This document shows, one piece after another, positions 5,695 through 10,791 of a DNA stretch of 10,791 nucleotides (its first letter is position 1; each line of letters begins with the position of its first letter). The stretch covers positions 1 to 10,791 of the forward strand of contig CAZRKC010000051.1 in assembly GCA_964600665.1 (NCBI GenBank), read 5' to 3'. Under the pieces are notes generated by a model. It did not search any database, was not told where the DNA came from, and saw only the letters and a list, made by a program, of their open reading frames with translations. Source of the DNA: CAZRKC01 sp964600665 (GTDB lineage Bacteria > Bacillota > SLNR01). The position numbers and the translations under genes are program-made.

Positions 5695-8064
5695 ATGGAC
5701 CAAAGATCAATCCGGGTGTTAGAATATGAAAAAATTATTGATCAATTATGTCAAGAGACGAGTTGCGGGCTCGGTTTGAGTTTAACCAGAGAACTAAGAC
5801 CCTCATTTGATTTCAATACAGTGATCAAATGGCAAAAGGCTACTTCAGAGATGAAATTATTAATGCGCCTGTTGCCTGAATTAGGCATGGGAGGGGTTAA
5901 GGATATCCGATCACACCTGAAGAAAGTATCGATTGGTATGAAACTGGAACCAATTGAACTGATTGATACTGCCGACACGCTAGCTGCTGGAAGGCTGCTC
6001 AAAAAATCCATTAGCTCTGCAGTTGGGGATTTCGCATGCATTAATGAGTATGCAGACACAATTGGGTTGTTCCAGGAGATTGAAAACCAGATTTATCATT
6101 CCATTAACGATTTTGGTGAAGTAAAGGATAATGCAACTTCTCAGCTAAATAAATTGAGGAATCAAATTCGCACACAAAATGAACGAATTAAGGACAAACT
6201 GGATTCCTATATCAGATCAGCTGAGTATCAAAAAATCATTCAAGAGGCGATAGTAACCCAGAGAGATGGGCGATACGTGATTCCTGTGAGACAGGAAAGT
6301 AGAGGCGCGTTTCCTGGGATTATTCATGACCAGTCAGCAAGTGGAGCAACCCTCTTTATTGAACCCATGTCTGTCGTAGAAATGAATAATGACCTTCGCC
6401 AACTTAAGAAACAGGAAATGTCCGAGGTCGATAGAATATTGCAGCACCTGACTAATCTGCTGAAAGACCGTATGGCTGCAATTGAATTCACGATTGACGC
6501 ATTATCCCATCTAGATTTCATTATGGCTAAAGCGCGATTGAGTTTTAAAATGGACGCCTATGAGCCGGAAATTGCTGAAAAACCGATTGTTCGCTTCAAA
6601 CAGGCAAGACACCCGTTGCTTAGCGGGAGTGTGGTACCGATTGATATCGAAGTTGGGGAAACATTTAATACGCTGGTCATCACGGGACCTAACACGGGTG
6701 GGAAAACTGTAGCATTGAAAACAGTTGGATTGCTTGTCTTGATGTCTCAGTCAGGTTTACATATACCAGCAAAATATGGATCTTGTGTGGGAGTTTTTAA
6801 TGAAGTACTTTCAGATATCGGGGATGAGCAAAGCATCGAACAGAATTTAAGCACTTTTTCCGGTCATATGAAGAACATTATTGACATTCTCAAACAGGCT
6901 GGGCGTAATTCTTTGGTGCTATTGGATGAGGTTGGGGCAGGGACGGACCCAATCGAGGGTGCCGCACTTGCAATGACTATCTTAGATCATTTACATCGGA
7001 GGAATGTTAAAACAATTGCAACGACCCATTATAGCGAGTTGAAGGCGTTTGCTTTCAATCATGACGGCATCGAGAATGGATCTGTCGAATTTGATGCTGA
7101 AACGCTACGGCCTACATATCGACTCATTATTGGTTTACCTGGTCATAGTAATGCGTTTGCTATTGCGAATCGACTTGGCTTACCGTTAGAACTGATTCGA
7201 GATGCGCAAAATCGAGTTGCTACTGAAGATGTTAGAGTGGATGACATGATTCGGAAAATAACAGTGATGAAGGCAAAATTAGAAAATGAAATTGAATATA
7301 TCGAAAGTAAACGTCTTGAGATCGAGAAAATGTTCAAAGAACAAAGAGAAGCTCATACAGCATTATTAGCCCGAGAGAAAGAAATCATCTTGAAAGCAAA
7401 AGCAGACGCAAACACAATGCTAACCCGTGTCCGCCGTGAAAGTGATGAGATTGCTCGCCAGTTAAAGAGAGAACAGAAAGAGAGAAGCGACACATATTTG
7501 GATAACGCTGATCTAACGAAGGCGAGGGGGGCACTTAGATCACTACAAAAAGATGTTTCAGAATTCATGGGTGAATTTGATCTGCAGCCGGTATATGAAC
7601 CACTTAAAGAAGCAAAGATAGGCGCGTCTGTGTTTGTGCGTAATTTAGACCAAAGCGGGGTCATTGTCGGGAAGCGAGGGAATATGTTCGAGGTTCAAAT
7701 TGGGTCTATGAAGGTCACCACTGATTTGAAGGAGTTGTTCTCAGATTCTTCACAGCCATCAAGAAACGAACACGCTAGTCTCAAAAACAGTCAAAGTGAT
7801 GATTTCCTGGAAGGTGTGAATGTTACTCCAACTGAGCTGGATATAAGAGGGTTAACGATTGAAGATGCAACGGAAAAACTTGAGATATTTTTGGATCGGG
7901 CAATGCTTACTGGAATAAACAGAATCAGGATTATCCATGGTAAAGGAACCGGTGTTTTGCGAACAGCAATTAGGAAATACTTGGCGGAGATGCCATGTGT
8001 CAAAGAATACCGGTTTGGAGAAAGTGGCGAAGGTGGGGATGGGGTTACAATCGTATCACTATAA
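5695..8064 (+). CDS. mutS2: Endonuclease/ATPase MutS2
   Basis: MutS2 is a DNA- and ribosome-associated ATPase, linked in different bacteria to suppression of recombination and to rescue of collided ribosomes. The 789-residue length is normal. It lacks the mismatch-recognition domain of MutS. Visible are the lever/clamp region (~1-300), Walker A GPNTGGKT (331-338), the signature STFSGHM (386-392), Walker B LVLLDE (407-412) with the following GAGTDP, and the TTHYSELK switch (443-450). A charged coiled coil spans ~510-600, and a KOW-like beta domain spans ~642-681. The C-terminal Smr nuclease domain (712-789) has LDIRG (715-719) and HGKGTG (748-753). All ATPase and Smr key residues appear intact. 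The start ATG has GGGGGA at 5683-5688 and lies 15 bases after the U32 stop, so the two genes are co-transcribed. It is the last gene of the cluster. Confidence 0.95.
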   Translation: MDQRSIRVLEYEKIIDQLCQETSCGLGLSLTRELRPSFDFNTVIKWQKATSEMKLLMRLLPELGMGGVKDIRSHLKKVSIGMKLEPIELIDTADTLAAGRLLKKSISSAVGDFACINEYADTIGLFQEIENQIYHSINDFGEVKDNATSQLNKLRNQIRTQNERIKDKLDSYIRSAEYQKIIQEAIVTQRDGRYVIPVRQESRGAFPGIIHDQSASGATLFIEPMSVVEMNNDLRQLKKQEMSEVDRILQHLTNLLKDRMAAIEFTIDALSHLDFIMAKARLSFKMDAYEPEIAEKPIVRFKQARHPLLSGSVVPIDIEVGETFNTLVITGPNTGGKTVALKTVGLLVLMSQSGLHIPAKYGSCVGVFNEVLSDIGDEQSIEQNLSTFSGHMKNIIDILKQAGRNSLVLLDEVGAGTDPIEGAALAMTILDHLHRRNVKTIATTHYSELKAFAFNHDGIENGSVEFDAETLRPTYRLIIGLPGHSNAFAIANRLGLPLELIRDAQNRVATEDVRVDDMIRKITVMKAKLENEIEYIESKRLEIEKMFKEQREAHTALLAREKEIILKAKADANTMLTRVRRESDEIARQLKREQKERSDTYLDNADLTKARGALRSLQKDVSEFMGEFDLQPVYEPLKEAKIGASVFVRNLDQSGVIVGKRGNMFEVQIGSMKVTTDLKELFSDSSQPSRNEHASLKNSQSDDFLEGVNVTPTELDIRGLTIEDATEKLEIFLDRAMLTGINRIRIIHGKGTGVLRTAIRKYLAEMPCVKEYRFGESGEGGDGVTIVSL

Positions 8065-8066
8065 AG

Positions 8067-8095
8067 ATTGGACGGCTGCATTGCAGCCGTCCAAT
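8067..8095. terminator. Palindromic terminator between convergent genes
   Basis: The arms ATTGGACGGCTGCA (8067-8080) and TGCAGCCGTCCAAT (8082-8095) are perfectly complementary around a single central base. The RNA would form a GC-rich hairpin of about 12 pairs with a 5-base loop. It starts two bases after the mutS2 stop and ends six bases before the stop of the convergent penicillin-binding protein gene, so it can serve both strands. The trailing T-tracts are short and interrupted on both sides (TTTATT on the + strand). Confidence 0.8.
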
Positions 8096-8101
8096 TTATT
8101 A

Positions 8102-10396
8102 TCAATTCTTTCCGTTCCCATTCTCCGCGGGAGGTGTTGGGGTTGGTGATGGAATTGGGGTTGGAGTCGGCATTGGAGTTGGGGTCGGTGTCGGTGTCGG
8201 TGGTGGTGCTGTATGTAATGTACAAGCAGTTGTGGGGAAATCTTGGCTGCCATATGGTTTTGAGAATCCCCATTCTTCAGACCAAAAGACAAAGGATTTT
8301 AAGATCCTGTATTGGCAATAAGGGCCTGCTAACTGGCCAGTAATCTCACAAATTTCCGCTGTTGTATGTACATTACATATCTGAGTCGGGACATGATCCT
8401 TCAAGAAGTATTCACTGCCAATACTGGTGGTTGGGCAATTGGGTCCTGGTAAATGACCAGATACTTTACATATTGTTGCAGTAACAACACCTTTCGGGAC
8501 TGCGAAATCTTTCGCTGAAATTCCTTTATGTCCCACTCGCATGACGCGAGCCCAAATCCGTGCTGGGTATGACCCACCATATACACCCACCATTGTTTTA
8601 TCGCGGTCATGTCCAAGCCAAACTGTGGTCACTAAATTTGGCGTATAACCAACAAACCAAGCGTCACGGTCATCATTTGTAGTACCCGTTTTACCCGCTG
8701 CGGGTCTACCAATGTTTGCATTTCGGTAACCGGTACCGTATGGTTGACCAATGGTATCCTTTAACATGTTTGTGACTAGATAAGCAACAGCAGGGTCGAG
8801 AACTTGACGCAATTTTGGTGTATTTTCTTCTAATACAATACCATTACGGTCAACCACTTTCAAAATTGATATTGGTTCGGCCAATTTCCCATTGGTCGCG
8901 AATACACCGTAGGCGGAGTTTAACTCAAGTGGGGTAACACCTCTGGTCAATCCACCGAGAGCAATTGCCGGGCCAGTATCGTTGACTTTAGGGTTTGTCA
9001 GTTCTAAAGTGGTTATCCCCAGATTCTTAATCGAGGCGATAGCGTTATTGACCCCCAAAAAATCAATGAGTCTAACTGCAACTGTATTGATGGATCGCGC
9101 AGCTGCTTCTCGAAGAGAAATTGGACCAACGTACCTGCTATTGTAGTTTTTAGGGGACCAGCGAGAAGATCCGACTCTTAATGTGATCGGTGCATCTTCA
9201 ATGATAGTTCCCGGACCGTATCCGCGCGCGATTGCTGGAGCGAATACAACTACCGGTTTAAAAGCTGACCCCGGTTGGCGAGTTGCAACGACCCGATTTA
9301 ACCCCATGAGTGTATCATGGTTTCGTCCGCCGACAAGCGCTTTGATATATCCTGTATTCGGGTCTATGGAAATAAGTGCGGCTTGCGGAGCATATACACC
9401 ATCTTTGGGCGGGAAGGTTTTGTCAAGAATCTCTGTAAATGCTAATTCTGCCTCTTCCTGCATAGCGAGATCAATTGTCGTGTAGATTTTTAGCCCGCCG
9501 CGATAAACAGCATCAGCACCATATTTTGCAAGCAGTTGTCGTAAAACATAGTCTACAAAATATGGATGATTGTATTTGCGATTTCTAATAGGTACTATTG
9601 CGAGCTCTTCATTTTTTGCAGCATCGGCTTCTTCTTGTGTGATCAGGCCATTCCTAACCATTAACTTAAGGGTTACTTCCTGACGAGTTTTAGCCCCCGC
9701 AAAATTGCTGTGGGGTGAATAATAATTGGGTGATTTTGTTATACCTGCAAGCATTGCGGACTCTGCAAGAGATAGCTCGTGGGCTGATTTTCCAAAATAA
9801 TGATTGGCAGCGGCTTCAACACCATATGCATTGTAGCCCAGAAAAACCTGATTCATGTACATTTCAAGAATGTCATTTTTAGTATAAACACGTTCAATGC
9901 GTACAGCGAGTATCCATTCTTGGACTTTGCGGTAGATGAATTTCTTTTGAGTAAGATATGCGTTACGAGCAAGTTGCATCGTGAGAGTGCTGCCGCCTTG
10001 GCCGGTCAAATCGCCTGAGGTCAGATTAGATGTGACCGCTCGAAATAAGCCCCGAATATCAACTCCAAAATGCGTTCTAAATCGTTCATCTTCTGTGGCA
10101 ATGACCGCATTCTGAAGATGCACAGGCATTTCGTCTAAACTGATCACAATTCGATTTTCTACATCATGTAAAGCAGCAATCATTTCACTTCCGTCCGCAT
10201 TATATAGGAAAGATGTCGCGCTCAATCGTTCTTTCAAATCATAAACTTCAGGCAAGTCTTGTGAAGCATGGACGAAAAGCCCAACCCCCGCGAGCATACC
10301 TGTGATTATTCCAATGACCATGATAATTATTAAAACTCGGGCAATATTTATCGATTTTTTATCCTTAACTTTCTTGTTGGCTTTAGTACGCGGCAT
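8102..10396 (-). CDS. Class A penicillin-binding protein, PBP1A type (bifunctional glycosyltransferase/transpeptidase)
   Basis: This enzyme polymerises lipid II and cross-links peptidoglycan at the outer face of the membrane. The 764 residues contain a basic cytoplasmic N-terminus and one membrane anchor (~19-42). The GT51 glycosyltransferase domain has catalytic E102 in EDERFRTHFG, then GQGGSTLTMQLARN (132-145), RIER, MYMNQVFLGYNAYGVEAA (179-196) and AESAMLAGITKSPN. The transpeptidase domain has S377 in SAFK (377-380), SIN (435-437) and KTG (569-571). All catalytic motifs are present. The C-terminal extension is unusual. It has two cysteine modules (643-678 and 683-728), each with C-x10-C and a later C-x-x-H, then an extracellular Pro-Thr repeat (731-756) and a polar end. 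The ATG follows a strong AAGGAGG site eight bases upstream. The gene is monocistronic here and divergent from the presumed rRNA operon. Confidence 0.95.
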   Translation of the reverse strand: MPRTKANKKVKDKKSINIARVLIIIMVIGIITGMLAGVGLFVHASQDLPEVYDLKERLSATSFLYNADGSEMIAALHDVENRIVISLDEMPVHLQNAVIATEDERFRTHFGVDIRGLFRAVTSNLTSGDLTGQGGSTLTMQLARNAYLTQKKFIYRKVQEWILAVRIERVYTKNDILEMYMNQVFLGYNAYGVEAAANHYFGKSAHELSLAESAMLAGITKSPNYYSPHSNFAGAKTRQEVTLKLMVRNGLITQEEADAAKNEELAIVPIRNRKYNHPYFVDYVLRQLLAKYGADAVYRGGLKIYTTIDLAMQEEAELAFTEILDKTFPPKDGVYAPQAALISIDPNTGYIKALVGGRNHDTLMGLNRVVATRQPGSAFKPVVVFAPAIARGYGPGTIIEDAPITLRVGSSRWSPKNYNSRYVGPISLREAAARSINTVAVRLIDFLGVNNAIASIKNLGITTLELTNPKVNDTGPAIALGGLTRGVTPLELNSAYGVFATNGKLAEPISILKVVDRNGIVLEENTPKLRQVLDPAVAYLVTNMLKDTIGQPYGTGYRNANIGRPAAGKTGTTNDDRDAWFVGYTPNLVTTVWLGHDRDKTMVGVYGGSYPARIWARVMRVGHKGISAKDFAVPKGVVTATICKVSGHLPGPNCPTTSIGSEYFLKDHVPTQICNVHTTAEICEITGQLAGPYCQYRILKSFVFWSEEWGFSKPYGSQDFPTTACTLHTAPPPTPTPTPTPMPTPTPIPSPTPTPPAENGNGKN
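8129..8206 (-). repeat. Low-complexity Pro-Thr coding repeat in the PBP tail
   Basis: Alternating Pro and Thr codons (residues 731-756 of the penicillin-binding protein) give GGTGTC/GGAGTT-like hexamer repeats on the + strand. The tract is prone to replication slippage, so its length probably varies between strains. As protein it would be an extended, flexible extracellular tail. Confidence 0.8.
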
Positions 10397-10403
10397 TATT
10401 TAT

Positions 10404-10457
10404 GTCCTCCTTCGCAGCGCTGTAAAAAAATATCTTATGATTAACAGACATATTATA
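10404..10457 (-). promoter_or_regulatory. Extended -10 promoter and ribosome-binding site of the PBP gene
   Basis: On the - strand TATAAT lies at 10457-10452 and is preceded by TG plus one base (TGTTATAAT), an extended -10 element. At a 17-base spacing the -35 position has only a poor match, which fits an extended -10 promoter. The start of transcription would be ~50 bases before the ATG at 10396, with AAGGAGG in between. Confidence 0.6.
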
Positions 10458-10568
10458 ACACAAAAAAGTTTCAAGTGGAAATTAACAAAATACGTCGGTA
10501 TCTGTGTGATGATATGGGGATTCTCTTTCGTAACTTGCCAAGAATATTCATTAATGAAGGATATATTA
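10458..10568. other. Intergenic region between PBP and presumed rRNA promoters
   Basis: AT-rich sequence between the divergent promoters. Short open frames exist on both strands, but none has a credible ribosome-binding site and start pair or a recognisable product. I see no gene here. The AT-rich tracts could act as upstream (UP) elements for the rRNA promoters; this is inference. Confidence 0.5.
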
Positions 10569-10598
10569 TTGACATTCAGTATGAGAATATGATAGATT
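10569..10598 (+). promoter_or_regulatory. Candidate upstream rRNA promoter (P1)
   Basis: A perfect -35 box TTGACA at 10569-10574 is followed after 18 bases by TAGATT (10593-10598), which matches TATAAT at four of six positions. It sits about 93 bp upstream of the second, better promoter. Tandem promoters at about this distance are typical of Firmicute rRNA operons. The weak -10 box keeps confidence moderate. Confidence 0.45.
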
Positions 10599-10662
10599 CT
10601 AAATGCACCGAAAAAGACGATGATTTTCATGGCAAGAATATGGTCATTTCAATGATTTTCGT

Positions 10663-10691
10663 TTGACAAAACAATGGGCGTATGATACTAT
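10663..10691 (+). promoter_or_regulatory. Presumed rRNA operon promoter (P2)
   Basis: A perfect -35 box TTGACA at 10663-10668 and TACTAT at 10686-10691 are separated by exactly 17 bases. Transcription would begin near 10697-10699, at or next to G residues, as in Firmicute rRNA promoters that respond to GTP levels. The downstream boxA-like sequence and the absence of any ribosome-binding site or open frame support a stable-RNA promoter. Confidence 0.75.
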
Positions 10692-10699
10692 TGTGACTC

Positions 10700-10791
10700 G
10701 GGGGATTAAAGCAATTATCAATCCCAACCCAGTGGTCCTTGACAACTGAACAGTACGGAGCGAGAAAGAAAAGGTAAGACAAGATAAGACA
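10700..10791 (+). promoter_or_regulatory. rRNA leader with hairpin and boxA-like antitermination site
   Basis: After the promoter a hairpin can form from GGGATT (10702-10707) and AATCCC (10720-10725). The sequence TCCTTGACAACTGAACAG at 10736-10753 then resembles the boxA-type element (TGCTCTTTGAAAACTGAACA) found in Firmicute rRNA leaders and spacers, where Nus factors assemble. The purine-rich end of the window (AAGACAAGATAAGACA) fits the leader before 16S rRNA. No mature rRNA sequence is reached, so the operon identity is inference. Confidence 0.6.

Noticed and set aside
8129..8206. The GGTGTCGGTGTC-like tract as a stand-alone tandem repeat or CRISPR-like array
   Set aside because: It is fully explained as Pro-Thr codons at the 3' end of the penicillin-binding protein gene; there are no unique spacers.
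7791..8273. A 160-codon frame on the - strand overlapping the mutS2 end
   Set aside because: It runs antisense through the well-conserved Smr domain, the terminator palindrome and the low-complexity Pro-Thr tract. Its Thr/Asp/Asn repeats are an out-of-frame reading of that tract.
10475..10666. A 63-codon + strand frame upstream of the rRNA promoter
   Set aside because: There is no convincing ribosome-binding site or recognisable product, and it runs through two promoter-like elements; most likely chance in AT-rich DNA.

Overview
The window reads as a chromosomal housekeeping region of a low-GC Firmicute. The neighbourhood pheS/pheT - zapA - cvpA - mutS2 is the classic Firmicute arrangement. 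A U32 protein with a DUF3656 segment beside mutS2, and a class A penicillin-binding protein converging on it, make me lean to the Negativicutes (Sporomusa/Pelosinus-like). That assignment is inference from gene order and protein style, not a database result.

Layout. Positions 1-290 hold a near-consensus sigma-A promoter and a 29-codon YqzL-like micro-ORF. Positions ~292-523 are a well-formed T-box leader whose specifier reads TTC (phenylalanine), ending in an intrinsic terminator. The phenylalanyl-tRNA synthetase genes it should control are wrecked. pheS carries an early stop codon and a frameshift, and is cut at about codon 170. It is joined directly to the last ~60 codons of pheT, so roughly 2.5-3 kb of normal pheST is missing. 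A strong terminator follows the pheT remnant.

From 1355 to 8064 five intact genes run on the + strand, tightly packed: zapA (FtsZ-ring assembly), cvpA-type membrane protein, a phosphoglycerate mutase/alkaline phosphatase-superfamily metalloenzyme (GTG start), a U32/DUF3656 protein and mutS2. The spacings and one 11-base overlap suggest a single operon. A 14-bp-arm palindrome (8067-8095) separates mutS2 from the convergent class A penicillin-binding protein on the - strand (8102-10396). That protein has its own extended -10 promoter and a peculiar C-terminal tail of two cysteine modules plus a Pro-Thr repeat.

The right end (10569-10791) looks like the promoter and leader region of a ribosomal RNA operon: two candidate sigma-A promoters about 93 bp apart, then a boxA-like sequence. 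The rRNA genes themselves would lie beyond the window.

The most noteworthy observation is the pheST ruin behind an apparently intact Phe T-box. It implies that PheRS is encoded elsewhere in this genome, or that this is a duplicate locus.
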